In this document: one piece after another, positions 1 through 12,065 of the stretch
Layout: each line of letters starts with the position of its first letter
Position numbering within the stretch: the first letter of the stretch is position 1
Origin: Lactarius indigo
Taxonomy: Eukaryota > Basidiomycota > Agaricomycetes > Russulales > Russulaceae
Length of the DNA stretch: 64,000 bases
Assembly: GCA_025766275.1 (NCBI GenBank)
Contig: JAFKAC010000040.1
Coordinates: forward strand, 434,001-498,000
Reading direction: 5' to 3'
Made by a program: the position numbers and the translations under genes
Notes under the pieces: generated by a model
The model's database searches: none
What the model was told of the DNA's origin: nothing
The model's input: only the letters and a program-made list of their open reading frames with translations

Positions 1-1600
1 CAAATTCCCTCGCATCTAAAAAATAGACCCATATTGCAGTTTACATCGCCAACCTGACCGTCGTCACGAGGACCAAGAAAGGCGCCTGTGCGTGTAAGTG
101 CGTACTTGAGAACGGACATCTCTATCCACCCTTACCAGCTTTTAACGCCCAAAAGTCATTCTCGACCATTTGTTCAACTGTTACGAGATCCTGGTGCGGT
201 CCTCTTGTCCTGGGTGTGTTCTGCTGAGGTACTGTACAAGTAAACGACCAGAGAGAAGAGCAAAGCAAAGACACGAACCAGAAATGGGCCCCTGTATGCG
301 TCTCATTTTCACCTCACCACTTACACGGGCATGAAAAATATGTTGAGGATGGGGTGTATGCGTGTTGCATTGCCCAGTGCGCGAATAGGATTTGCATTGG
401 AAAAAGGGCATGTGATGAACAGAATGTGGCCACCGTAGAGTGCCGTAGCCTCTCCCAAGTGGGGGTCGACAGAAGAGTGGAGGTCTGGGAGTTCGGGCGG
501 GGTCAGGGATGGATAGATTGGGGCTCCCCGTGGCCGAGAGGGAAGAGGGGGTAGAGAAAAGACGGTATGTGAGACGAGGGGTTTGTTTTGCGAATTGATG
601 AGTATGATGGCTCGATGGGGGGTGGGTGAGACTGACTTGCATTCTGATCCAGTTCTGTGGGCCAGAATCTGTTATGATATGACCACAGACATCGCAAGCG
701 TTATCGCGACTGTGGAAATGTAGTGCAAGCATCGCAATTAACTTTTTCAGCGCGCGGCTGGTTGCAAGCGAATTGGAACTTGCTTACGTCACGGTTCAAC
801 AGCTTTTTCTTTCGCACAGATTATTCTTTGAACCCACTGCTGTGACATATGCGCCTCTATCCCTGGGGGGGCTACCTCCCTGCTCCGATGGTAATCATTA
901 AATAACTCTTCCCAGTCGGTCCGCACTCATGTTTGCCCTGCTGTCACCTTTTTGTGTCCTCAAAGGAGCGGTCGGTCTTCTCATCTTGTGGCGCCGCAGA
1001 GGAATAGTTCCTGAAGATGAAGAACGTGCACTACTCACCCTTTGAACTTCCTGCCAGTTCTCTATCCGGATGACTCCGATGTCCTGAGTCTCGATTCACG
1101 AACTGTCGGTGTTTATCTGAGTCACCTTGCTGTTCTAACTCATTCCAATCTATTTACGTAGCATGCTCCTGTATGCAGGAAACGAGATGTCCGACGCGAC
1201 ATGGTCTTCACATGACTCTGTTTATCCGTCTCTGGGTGTGTTGCCACACCACAATGGTGCGGAATCGATCATTCCTTGGTACCGGACTCTCGTGCGTGTT
1301 ATTGTGACTGTTTGCTCAACGAGATATTCGACTCGGCGTTCACCCGGTCCGGAATGTGTTATGGCCGCAACACAGCGGGGCGTGAATCAATTCTTCCTAT
1401 TACCGAACACTCAACGTCTTTCCTTTGCGTCCTCTCCTCTGTATGTCTATCGCACCCGCTGATCCTGTCTACTCACAAACACATCAGACTTTATCACGTT
1501 TCCCTTTGTCGGGCGAGCCATCCACTCCTCCCCCTAGTTCTGTCCGAATGCTTCATGTGTAACCCCTGACTGTGGTTCGGCATCAGTAACATTTTAAGTC
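1..1600. other. Upstream block of unit 0, no recognised gene
   Basis: This is the block that precedes H2A.Z in every unit. Positions about 180-480 match 3720-4020, 30190-30480 and 38170-38440. Positions about 1310-1600 match the H2A.Z leader at 22960-23257, 30720-31019 and 38700-39010. A minus-strand open frame (181-732) has counterparts in all copies but no domain I recognise and differing ends. The stretch 730-1160 has a shorter or no counterpart in units 2 and 3. The first 100 bases have no clear match in the window. Confidence 0.6.
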
Positions 1601-1660
1601 ATGCCACCAGCAGCTCCGAAGATTATCTCAAGTCTGCAGAAGGTAGCGATCAATTGAACT
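1601..1660. pseudogene. Deletion scar joining H2A.Z and NLR starts
   Basis: The H2A.Z start codon and its first proline codons (ATGCCACC at 1601) are followed directly by sequence matching the first exon of the minus-strand NLR gene (compare 28127-28195). The NLR start codon is still visible on the minus strand near 1664-1666 (Met-Ala-Gln-Val, where intact copies have Met-Ser-Gln-Val). Everything between these points in the other units is gone. What remains cannot encode either protein. The deletion probably arose by recombination at short homology, which is an inference. Confidence 0.65.
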
Positions 1661-3599
1661 TGGGCCATAGTAGTAGTGCTTTTCGAAGGAGCCTGAGTGA
1701 ATCCTCAGGGGATAACTTGATTCGCACAACATCTGAATTACGCTGCAACAGGGCTGCAACAGATAGCCGCCCTAATATTCCCAGGGGGCCAGAACTAGTA
1801 ACTTAGACGCGCATAGACAACAGCTTTCGCTGCGGCCACCTCGAGATGTAATAGACTCGCATGAAAGGCCACGCGCCGAACCTAGATTTGTTCATTGCTC
1901 TAGGACAGGTGCTCGTATGAAAATCGAACCACCTTTACGAGGAGCCCGTCTTGGTACTCGTGTCTGTATTTGTTTTGGCGCACCAGTTGACGAGGATAGT
2001 TAGTGCCAGTGGACAGCCTAAGGGCTGGTTCTCCCCCTTTTTTTTTCTAGTTTGGGACAAATCGATCATAGGTGCCTCATACTGACGAGACCGAGCCACA
2101 CGGACAGGCATCAATTTACGTGGTGACCTCGAGGATTGAGAGGCCCATGCGACACACGACTAATTTTGAAATTCTGGCTTGGGGTGTGAGTGAGAATGTG
2201 CGCGACGAGGGGGAATGATTCTTATTGGTGGTGCCACTAGCTTGAGAGTAAACAGGGAACATAATATCGACAAACCCATCGCTAATGGGTACCATCAATA
2301 GTCTCTTACCGTCTTGACGGTGATGAACAACAGCCCCTTCCGCTCCGAGTGACCACCTCCTCGAGCGTCCAATCATCCGCCGTGCTCCAAAGGACCGAAC
2401 CGTCCCCCGTTCCTGTAGCTGCCCCCGAGTTGCTCTGGTACCCGTGCCCCTGATTTTGGCAAGCTTGGTACACCACCCGGCGTACAGAGAGCGTGGACAT
2501 CGAGCGCAGGTCGCTGCCCCCCGCCGAGAATCGGAGTAACTTCATGCGCGGTCGGAGCGCTGGCGGGTACGAGTCTAGGTTCGTCAAAGCTGTGAAAAAA
2601 CCTGTTGCCATTTCCGCCTGGGGGTGTCGGCGGTGGGGTTTGCGTGTTTTCAGTCTTTGTCTCTGTCGTACAGGTCTGGCTTTGGTCTTCTACAACAGCG
2701 AGGCTGTCCGCACCTGCCTTGGGCGTGATCCCTGTGACGAATTGATCGACCACTGATGATATAGGATGGGACAGGAGGGCCAGTGGGAGGACTGAAAGAC
2801 GGGTCGTGGACACCCGAGGGAGTCTGCAGACCCCATCAGTCACCCGAATTCAATCTCGTGGGGTCCGGCGCTATTAGCAGCCCGTCGGGAACCTCCACGT
2901 CATCCACAGCCACCGACATACTGTACTAGACGCCGGGGTTGCCGTAGTCGACGATTGCCGTGCGTGCGCCATTCGACCCGCGAATGCAAACACACGATGC
3001 GCACCAGGATTATAATCCGGCCCGAACCCGGGCCCGATTCCGGAAAATTCGTCAATTTGATCGCAGAGGGATGAACACATGAGGGACGCACCGTTCTTAA
3101 CCTTAGCTTTGAGTAGATTCATACGCCCTCTTTGGAGTTGTGCCCGACAGACCCGCAATCCCGTATAGTGAGGCTGGGCCACCTGCGCCGTAAGTCGCGC
3201 CAGTCCCGCTTTGATGGGAAGACCACGCGGGTATGAAGGAAGAGCAGCGCAGTGTCAACGCAACGTAGGTAACGGTGCAAGCTGCGGAGGAAGTAGATCC
3301 GATTTGTGCGAATGGCCCAACGGGATTGTCGAAGCACTTATGAGTGTGAAAATCCGTGTGCGTGTCGGCGAGCGTCGTGTTATGGGGTCGAGTGCTGTAA
3401 CTGTTATTCCGGAAAAAAATTAGTTAGCTGCGAGAAAGACAGTTCAGTTGCAATCTTATCAGGTGAGATAGCCGGTGATTGGGCTCGGCAGCTTGACAAG
3501 CTGATCGTATGTGACCGTCCTGGGTGAAAATCAACAACACAACTGGAGTCAGTGCCTTGCTTCAGTTGTGATGCACTGGAGGGAAAAATGTTATTTCAG
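1661..3599 (-). other. Tail region of unit 0 with minus-strand coding traces
   Basis: This matches the region between the NLR gene and the next unit in units 1 and 2 (28196-30049, 35901-38039). Minus-strand frames at 2116-2376 and 2373-2843 share short peptides with the other copies, including a C-terminal LVVCR motif. No intact gene or known domain is visible. The frames are broken relative to each other, so this is probably decayed coding sequence of an unidentified gene. Confidence 0.4.
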
Positions 3600-4284
3600 T
3601 GAATGGTACGGCGTGAGAATGTGCACCATTTCACAGTCAATCGCATAGGCCGTGTGGGAGCTCCATGCGTCGGCGACAACCTCTGGCGTTTGGAGCACAT
3701 GCGCAAAATGTCATCCTTGACCATTTGCTCTATAATTAAGAGGGACTGCGTGGTTCTCTTGTTCTGCGTGCACTCCGCTGCAGTAGAAGTAAGCGACCGG
3801 AGGGAGGAACAAAACAGAGACACGAACCAGAAATGTACTCCTGTATGCGTCTCTTTTTCTACTCGCCCACTGACACGGGTTTGAGAAAATGTGTTGAGGA
3901 TAGAGCGCATGTGTGCTGTATCGCCCGGTGGGCGAGTACGACGTGCATGGAAAAACGAGCGTGTGATGAACGGAACGGTGCCATAGAGTGCCACAGTTTC
4001 TGCTGAGTGGGTCAACGGAAGAGGAGAGGTCTGGGGGTTCGAATAGGGTAGGCGGTGGAGAGAGCGGGACGGATGTGGGTAGATTGTGGTTTTCCGTAGC
4101 TGAGGGAAAAGAGAAAGGACGATATACTGTATGGGATGAGATATGGCTCAATGGCGGACCAGGGACTCGGTGTGCATCGCAGTTGCCTTTTTCAGCGGCA
4201 GGCCGGCCCGTTGCGGACAAATGGGAACTTGCTTACGTCAACAAGAAATCCCACGTTCCAACAAACCCCGGACTGTACCAACTA
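3600..4284. other. Upstream block of unit 1, left of the insertion
   Basis: Homologous to about 110-770, 30050-30720 and 38040-38690. It ends at the TA dinucleotide (4283-4284) where the Tc1/mariner-like element inserted. A minus-strand frame (3711-4220) resembles frames in the other copies but carries no recognisable domain. I see no supported gene here. It may contain the promoter region of H2A.Z or of the degenerate minus-strand gene of the preceding unit. Confidence 0.5.
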
Positions 4285-4324
4285 AGGTAGGGGCCATCAG
4301 GAACTCGCACCCCTTTATGTAAGC
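4285..4324 (+). repeat. Left terminal inverted repeat of the Tc1/mariner-like element
   Basis: Perfect 40-bp inverted match to 22720-22759, starting immediately after the TA duplication. Confidence 0.9.
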
Positions 4325-6405
4325 ATTTTGTCGTCTTCGTCGTTTCTTCTTCTCCTCCCTCACTCATCACAATAGCCAAAAAGTAAAATATGAGAAGTAA
4401 AGGGAACTGTACCTTCTTTGACTCCCATTTTTTTTTTTTGAAAATTTTTTTGATTTCGGTGAATAGAAGTGAAAACAATTTTTTTTCATCAAAACTCAAT
4501 ATCTCAACGTTTACAGTTGATCTAAACCAACTTGCTGAAGTCGAGCAAAAAGTGGTGGCCGCACACGTGACAGTAAAGTCACGTGCATGTATTAGTCATG
4601 ATGACAAACACGGTGAAGTGGTTCACCCGCTAAAGCTCCCGCTGTCTCAAAAATCAACATTTATGCCGAGGAAAAAACCAGCAAATCAATCGCACCTCCA
4701 AAATGTCAAGAAGGCCCAAGCCAGAAGGGCCCAGAAGTTCAAGGAATCCAGTCCAGGTGCAACTTGGCCTCAGTGACGTTTGGTCACATGATTGACTGAC
4801 CCTGCAGTGATGCGCCTCCCAAGTGAGGACTTGGAAGTGACTGAAATCGAAGTGGGCAAGCCGGAGATTTACCCGGACATCGTGGAATTGTCTGTGGCTG
4901 ATTATAATTCAATTCCGGCACCCCAGAACTCACCAAGGCAAGCCCCAGCACCTGAAGGGTCCAGAAAATGCGTGCACGCATCTTATCACACCGGAAAATC
5001 GGAAAGAACCATCAGAAGGCACAAAAAGGCCAAGAGAGATCTTGAAGCACAAGGTTTCTTCTTGTTGCAGGAATTCTTGAGGCGGAAGGCAGAAGGCACG
5101 AGGCAAGAATCCACTGGAGCCACCCAGAGCAAGGAGAACGAGACGCGCGACTCAGACAAGGGCATAGCCAATGAGGATATGCACGAGGCTGAAGTGACCG
5201 ATGTCGTGTGCCACGCAGACAGTGGCACTGTGTCAGTAAATGCGCTTGAAGTGGGGGATGATGCCGGGTTGGCCAACGATGGGAACGGGGTGGCGGAAAA
5301 CCTGCACAGTGCCAGAGGCGGCACAATGGCGATATGGCTTGAAGAGGAGGAGGAAACCGAGACTGAAGATGAGACCAGAGAGGCAACAGAAAGCATGATG
5401 TCGATGCACAGGCTCTCTAGCAGCAATCTTAGCGACTTGGAGCTGGAGACTCACTGGGGACCTTCTTGGACAGTTCTGTACAAAAACGAAGAGTTGTCTT
5501 CATCTTGCAGCAGCGACCTGAGCGATCCTGAAGACCTCAATGACACCAACCCAAAGGAGCTTAACGGCGTTCACCATGGGAATGCCCCTGGTGATGCAGC
5601 CACTCAGCGGCCTGTGGTCAATGTCACCGAGCTCCTTCAAGACTGTGCAAAATTGCGGGCCATGTGAGAGGAGTTATCCCTCAAGATCAGAAACATGAGT
5701 CTCAACTTGGACTCGGTGCTTCGTGGTCGTGCAGTAGCGATGATCGGGTTGTTGAACCTGTATCTGAACAAATCTCTGGGCTTCACCTGGAAGCGTGCCT
5801 CGGAAATCTTCGCGAAGTCTGAAGGGCGTGGTATGTCTTGTGCACGAGCCATCCGACAATGGGTGGTTAACTTTGTGCACACTCGAGAGCTTCCGAGTCA
5901 CAAGCATGGCAAAACTCGGCCATCTGTGTTGAATGACGAAGGGGTTGTTAATGAAATCAAACTTGCCCTCAGTGAGAAGGTGAAACGCGGATCCCTCATG
6001 GCAGCTGGTGTTATGGAAGTCGTTTCGAGCCCAGAGGTGCAGGCCCAACTGACGCGAGCTGGCATCCACAAGCCATCAATATCGATGCGCACCTCGCGTC
6101 GTTGGTTAATCAACTTGGGGTGGCGGTTCGGCAGACACCAGAATGGCATGTATGTTGATGGCCATGAACACGAGGATGTTGTGGAATACAGGAAGGGATT
6201 TGTGGCTTGATTTAAGCAATATGAGTGTCGCTTTCACACCTGGGATGATGCGGGGAATGAGCTGCCTCGCCCCTCAGGCTTCCCTGTGCCTGAGGCGAAC
6301 GGCCGCTTTCGTCTTGTTCTCATCACTCATGATGAATCGATTTTTTATCAAAACAACCAACGGCAAACATACTGGGGCTGTCCCAGCAAGAATGTTCCAA
6401 GACCA

Positions 6406-6703
6406 TGTCGTACCAGGGGGAGCAGTGTCGCATTGCAGGAGGAACCACGGACCGCGCCACAAACACCGATCGTTTCATACTATTTGCGTACAAGAATCCA
6501 TAAACACAGCCGATATATTATACCGTAGTTTACGTTTTCACCCCCTCAGTTCGCTTGTCTCCGCATTCTGAGGGGTAAGCCTTCGTCCCGCCTATATTAC
6601 CATACCGCGCACTAATACTCTCACCTTAGTACTGTTTAGGTTTGTTGATAATAATACAGTTCGCTTGTCTCCGCGTTCTGAGGGTACTGTTTAGGATCTA
6701 AAA
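6406..6703 (+). repeat. 5' LTR of copia element 1
   Basis: 298 bp, matching 21156-21453 with 5 transitions. It contains two near-identical short segments (beginning TTCGCTTGTCTCCGC at about 6600 and 6660), an internal direct repeat. Confidence 0.92.
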
Positions 6704-6718
6704 GGTTATGGGCCCTGC
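6704..6718 (+). promoter_or_regulatory. Primer-binding site (half tRNA-iMet type), copia 1
   Basis: GGTTATGGGCCCTGC directly follows the 5' LTR. Its complement resembles the anticodon arm of initiator tRNA-Met (around CATAACC), so priming is probably from a cleaved half-tRNA, as known for some copia elements, and not from the tRNA 3' CCA end. The same 15 bases follow the LTR of the unrelated copia at 53448. Confidence 0.7.
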
Positions 6719-7370
6719 GGGTCTTTAGCTGCAACCCGCTGTTAATCCTGGACTCCTCAGACCGGTGCTCTCTTCACCAATTCCTCGTTGTTTATCCATC
6801 GCACTTGCTCTCGTGATCAGCTCGGAATCAATCAGAATTGTCTCGCAGAATCATCTCGCAGTCTCATCAGTTCTCAGCTCTCAGTTAAAAATCGTCTCGC
6901 TTCTTCTTTTCCTGTCAGAATCAGCCAAAACCTATGTCTGTTGAAACAAACCCCTGGTCTGTCCCGCCGAGCTCTTTAACACATCTTTCACAACTGCATC
7001 CGATCGAAGACGCAAACGCCGACAACGAGAACTCCCAGCATACAACCTCGTCGATGTCGCTCACACCACTGGCCCCCCCGTCGGCACAGCCACTATCACC
7101 CCTGCCACGACAGCAATTCATCGCAGCACGCCGGGATCCGCCCCCCCATGAGCACCGACGTACCCCCGCGTGCGACTCTCCTGATGAGCGTCCACGCACA
7201 TATGTTCCCCCACAATTGCGTGTCCCCCACTCACATCAACCAGTGCAGCGATATCATGAACGAGACTCCGAATCACCCCCTTCTTCCCGGGAAAGCATAC
7301 CTTCCCCACCACCGCGCCGCACAACCAGGAGCTCCCGCCATCACCGCAGCCATCACGCGCCCACCAGCAC

Positions 7371-8167
7371 TGTTACGCTTGTATGGGCGTAGTGTCCGAC
7401 TTGGATGGTACTGCGGGAACACGTTGCCCCAAACGGTCAGCCAACTTATGGGGGAGGCAAATACAGCCAAGGCGTCCCCTAGTCGACGAAGGTACTGACA
7501 GCCTTCTATCAGAGACGGAGAACGGCGGATGAGAGAGAGAAGGGGGATGAGCAAACAGCCCAAAGGGGATGGCAAACAGCCCAGCTCAAAAGATAGAGGG
7601 AAGGCCACAAACAGCAGGTACAATTCCACAAGATCTCAAGCTAGGGAACCGGGGATACAAGTTACCCTACTTATACCCTAGCTAGCGTAAGGTTCAAACT
7701 CAGAAACCCTAATACAACGATCCTATGGTGAGTAATCGTGCAGTGAGAGTGTCATCGGGAATGTGTAATCATCAGTCAGCATACAGTCAGTCAGCCAATC
7801 AGAGTGAGGCATCAGTCATCCTTATCGTAACAGTGTAATTGTCTATGAGTCATCCGCAATCAGTATCAGTCATTAGGTACCAAACATCAGTCAGCCAGGC
7901 ACAAGCTCATCTGGACTCTTCCGGTGCATTCTAGCCAGGTCACATGCCGGGATCATGTGACGGGCGACTTGGTTGTTGCTTCATCTGGGCCGGTGGAATT
8001 GGCAATTCTGCGCATCATTGCAGAAAGTCCAGTGGACTTGCGGGCCGGGGCACTTATCTCTTGGTTTATGGCTTATCTCAGCCTTTTCTTCATCTTCCTC
8101 TTCTTCTTCATGTGATCGCGTCCGTCGTTTCGCCGTTCGCCAAGGTCGTGAGGGTGAAACCGTGACA
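7371..8167 (+). mobile_element. Solo LTR, gypsy-type family X, inside copia 1 gag
   Basis: 797 bp beginning TGTTAC and ending in CA, flanked by the 5-bp duplication AGCAC (7366-7370 and 8168-8172). A second copy of exactly the same length lies at 11160-11956 with a different duplication, so each inserted independently and then lost its interior by LTR-LTR recombination. Short open frames within it (for example 7924-8115) are repeated in the second copy and are not genes. Confidence 0.9.
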
Positions 8168-8746
8168 AGCACCCAGTGTATCACGGCCTCTGTAACGCCT
8201 GCGTCGGCCGTGCATGCCGCCGTTATCAGACGCGAAACCCTGGCCGGCTTACCCCCTTGGCCATCTGAGCTAAAGCTCTCTCTCTCCGCTGGGAACTGGT
8301 TGGAATGGTCTCGTTGCCTGCTGCGCGTGCTAGCTATGTCGCAACTTGACGAGTACCTGCTCGGGCTGCTACCATGCCCCAATGAACTTGCTGAACCTTT
8401 TGGCCATCAGTGCTGGAACGGCAACGATCGCATGATCCTCGGATACATGCAGTCCCACATGTACTCCGTGGAGGTCCTCCATATCACAGCTTGTGCGACC
8501 TCAGCCGAAGCTTTCCGCCTGCTGCGTGCACGTCATGAGAAACGCAGCGGGATGACACAGCTGCAGCTTATCCAGAAACTCATGGGCATCACATTCAACG
8601 ACGACCCCACGAAGTTTGAGGCAGCCATGACGACTTATCGCGACCTCATATACCGCATTGAGAGCATCGGCCACGTCGACATTCATCGACTGGGTTTGCT
8701 GTTCCTCTTACTAAATGTGAAAACCTCGCATCCAGCGGTCCATGAC

Positions 8747-9254
8747 TGTTACGGTACGGACTACATGACTCATTACGCACGACTCATGGCCGGTTATGAC
8801 TACGGCCCGATACTGATATTAGTCATGGACTTTACATCGCATCAGTCAGCATAGGTAGTTCACATGTGATTGTGACTCATGTATGACTCATTCCTAGGAT
8901 AGCTGTACTAGGGTTCGAGCTAGTTACGCTATTGGTTACTTACCTTTCTAGCGGCGCTTCAAAGCCCGCGCGTATCTGTATAAGTAGTCGATCCAGAAGA
9001 CCAAGACTCCCCATCTTGGTCTTCTTCAATCCACCACTTGACTCATCTCTTGTCTGCCTCAGCCTCCGGCTAGAGTGTGCTTCCACTTTGGTTCACCAAG
9101 GAACTGTCTTCTTTATCTTTTGGTGCAGCGTGTGCCAGTGTGCCCCTGTTCACCTCGCGTTGGGTTGACACGTGATCCCCATTTGCCTAACTTTCGCTAA
9201 GTCGATTACACCTTTCACGAGTCCAAGTCGGACTAACGCCGGTGGAGTGTAACA
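8747..9254 (+). repeat. 5' LTR of the gypsy element
   Basis: 508 bp, matching 16829-17336. A TATA-like motif (TATAAGTA, about 8979) is a plausible core promoter. Confidence 0.92.
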
Positions 9255-9512
9255 TTAAGACCAAGATCCTCATCGTGGCGTACTCGACCAGAGACCAGTG
9301 GACGTCCTTCCATCCCTATCATATTGCATGACGAGGAGATCGCAACGTACCAACAAGATTCTTAGGAGCCGCCCAGTGGAGAGAACGAGGAGAAGACACC
9401 GGATATTTTGTGGAATTCAACGGTCCTAACCGTTTCCGACCCGTTGAGTTCAATTTTGAACACCTCTGTTGGACTGAGGTTACTTGGAACCCCATAGATC
9501 ATCGCTGGGACA
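9255..9512 (+). other. Gypsy leader between 5' LTR and gag
   Basis: Untranslated leader of about 258 bp. I could not recognise a standard primer-binding site after the LTR: the sequence begins TTAAGACCAAG, without the usual TGG. A short frame (9410-9700) overlapping the gag start is out of frame and not supported. Confidence 0.5.
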
Positions 9513-12021
9513 TTGTACAACCAGCAGGAAGAAATTACAATTGCGATATCGACGCGCGAGAACTTAACAGCCGCGCAGATTACGGTCCAATCGACGGACA
9601 GACACAAGAACATACTGACGAAGGAATTAGCAGACAGTCAGCAATCTCCAAGCCGAGGAAATACACCAGCAGAAGACGTCAGCCTTGGAGCTGTTGGTGA
9701 TCACATTATACGCCAAACTGAGTCCCTCACTATTCACCAACCCGAACCGGAAGTAATTCACATCCATAGCCCAGCAGTTGCAATGGCGACTGCCACTATA
9801 ACACAAGAAGAACTGCAGCTCACCACTGAAGCAAGGGATCAGATAGCCCTGGAAGAACAAAGACGCATTGCAGAAGAATCTCGGGCTAACCTAGCTCCTA
9901 TCAATCCTTACACGGGTCATCGAATGACCGAAGATGACGTAGCAATCCACCGCGCCATCGGGCCAGACGTACCCGATCCTCCCAGTGGAGGAGGCGGACC
10001 TCCTGGCGACTTACCAGGAGGGGGACCCCCATCAAGAGGACCCGGATTCGGAGGGTTCCCGGGAGGATTTCCCACGGGACCACCAGGAGGAGGACATCCC
10101 GGAGGAGGATTACCAGGTGCAGGTCCTATCCTCCCCCCTCCGAGTAACAAATTAGCTGGCGAAGCACCTACAGTATTCGACGGAGAACGCGCAAAAGTTG
10201 AAGCGTTTCTCACCCAATGGCATGTCTACTGGGGCATGAATGCCGATGAAGGCATAATGGCCACGCCCTATCGACGGGCCTTACTTTTCCTATCTTACAT
10301 CAAAGGCGTCAACGTCAGCGAATGGGTATTAGCAATGCTTACCTGGCTCAACGGCCAGATACAAGCTGGTATACCCCGCACTAGCAAAGGACTATGGAAC
10401 AAAGTCACGTGCAGCTTTATGCAGCGCTTCCGCAACACGATGGAGCAAGAACAAGCTCAATACGAGCTCAAGAAAGGAGTCAAAATGATTGGGGGCAACC
10501 TAGATGAGTATTGCACCCAATTCGAGCAACTGATACGCCGCGCTCAGTATCGACTCAACGATCCACAGACGCTAGACTTATTTGCAAGCGGATTACCGAA
10601 GGACCTATATGAAAAGGTCTATACCCTTGATAACCCCCACAACTACCACGAGTGGAAGGAAGCGGCTACCACTCGTCAACAACAATATCTTCACCTTAAA
10701 GTGGTGTTAAACAAGGGAGTTCCCCCTGGGCAAGGACAAGGAAGGCAACGACAACAACGACAGTGGCAGGGACCACCAAGAAGTTCATGGCAGCCAAGAA
10801 ATTTACGAGATCCGAACGCCATGGATACCTCCGCAGACCGAATTCGAGGGCGACTCGCAGGAGCTGAAGACATACTCGCTCCTCGTCCCCCATACCGACC
10901 AAGGGGAGGATTTCTACAGAGAGGAGGAGGACGCAATAACCAAAGGCCAGTCACTTGCTACAATTGTGGGAAGGACGGACACATGGCACGAGACTGCAGA
11001 CAACCACGAGGAGGCTATCAGCCTCAGGAATCTACTAGTCGGTATGTCGACACCGACTACCATCAACAAGAACCAGAAGTCGCTACTAGGGCGGTTCAAG
11101 ACGTACCCCCTCAACAGCACGCCAGCGATTGGCTCAACGGAGTAGCCGGAGAATCAGACTGTTACACTTGTATGGGCGTAGTGTCCGACTTGGACGGTAC
11201 TGCGGGAACACGTTGCCCCAAACGGTCAACCAACTTACGGGGGAGGCAAATACAGCCAAGGCGTCCCCTAGTCGATGAAGGTACTGACAGCCTTCTATCA
11301 GAGGCAGAGAATGGCAGATGAGAGAGAGAAGGGAGATGAGCAAACAGCCCAAAGGGGATGGCAAACAGCCCAGCTCAAAAGATAGAGGGAAGGCCACAAA
11401 CAGCAGGTACAATTCCACAAGATCTCAAGCTAGGGAACCGGGGATACAAGCTACCCTACTTATACCCTAGCTAGCGTAAGGTTCAAACTCAGAAACCCTA
11501 ATACAACGATCCTATGGTGAGTAATCGTGCAGTGAGAGTGTCATCGGGAATGTGTAATCATCAGTCAGCATACAGTCAGTCAGCCAATCAGAGTGAGGCA
11601 TCAGTCATCCTTATCGTAACAGTGTAATTGTCTATGAGTCATCCGCAATCAGTATCAGTCATCAGGTACCAAACATCAGTCAGCCAGGCACAAGCTCATC
11701 TGGACTCTTCCGGTGCATTCTAGCCAGGTCACATGCCGGGGTCATGTGACGGGCGACTTGGTTGTTGCTTCATCTGGGCCGGTGGAATCTGCAATTCTGC
11801 GCATCATTGCAGAAAGTCCAGTGGACTTGCGGGCCGGGGCACTTATCTCTTGGTTTATGGCTTATCTCAGCCTTTTCTTCATCTTCCTCTTCTTCTTCAT
11901 GTGATCGCGTCCGTCGTATCGCCATTCGCCGAGGTCGCGAGGGTGAAACCGTAACACAGACGACGTAAAAGACATCATCCTCCAACAATTGTGGAAGAAG
12001 GAGGGTTTTCAGGACGCCTGA
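9513..12021 (+). pseudogene. Gypsy gag, interrupted by a solo LTR
   Basis: Coding parts are 9513-11159 and 11962-12021. After removal of the solo LTR and one CAGAC the frame closes at TGA 12019, giving about 568 aa. It has a Gln/Glu-rich N-terminus, a long Gly-Pro-rich low-complexity linker (about residues 150-210), a capsid-like retrotransposon gag domain (about residues 220-400), and a CCHC zinc knuckle CYNCGKDGHMARDC (nt about 10957-10998). The C-terminal peptide ending KKEGFQDA resembles the gag end of related basidiomycete gypsy elements as I recall them. Apart from the insertion the frame is intact. Confidence 0.85.
11160..11956 (+). mobile_element. Second solo LTR of family X, inside gypsy gag
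   Basis: 797 bp, same length and sequence family as 7371-8167, with its own 5-bp duplication CAGAC (11155-11159 and 11957-11961). Most differences from the other copy are CpG transitions, with a few others. It is one of the latest insertions in the 18-kb nest, since it lies inside the gypsy element that lies inside copia 1. Confidence 0.9.
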
Positions 12022-12065
12022 ACCCATCGGCCTGGGTGAGGGCGGTTAATTGTAACAGTGTAATC

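Larger units (their letters stand above)
1..3599. repeat. Tandem array unit 0 (internally deleted)
   Basis: First, partial copy of the roughly 8-kb unit that recurs at 3600, 30050 and 38040. From about position 110 the sequence aligns by eye with the upstream blocks of units 1-3. Around 1601-1660 it jumps from the H2A.Z start codon straight into the start region of the NLR gene, so about 4.5-5 kb present in the other units is missing. From about 1660 to 3599 it matches the tail of units 1 and 2. The unit boundary is a convention, because an array has no natural start. Confidence 0.75.

Noticed and set aside
181..732. 183-codon minus frame with counterparts in every unit
   Set aside because: Ends and phase differ between copies and there is no domain; it is recorded only as part of the upstream block.
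6700..6740. tRNA gene suggested by initiator-tRNA-like sequence
   Set aside because: Only the anticodon-arm complement is present, directly after an LTR; it is a primer-binding site.
7924..8115. Repeated small ORFs at 7924, 7944, 11713 and 11733
   Set aside because: They lie inside copies of one LTR and are duplicates of non-coding LTR sequence.
8932..9168. 78-codon ORF present again at 17014-17250
   Set aside because: Both are within the gypsy LTR pair.
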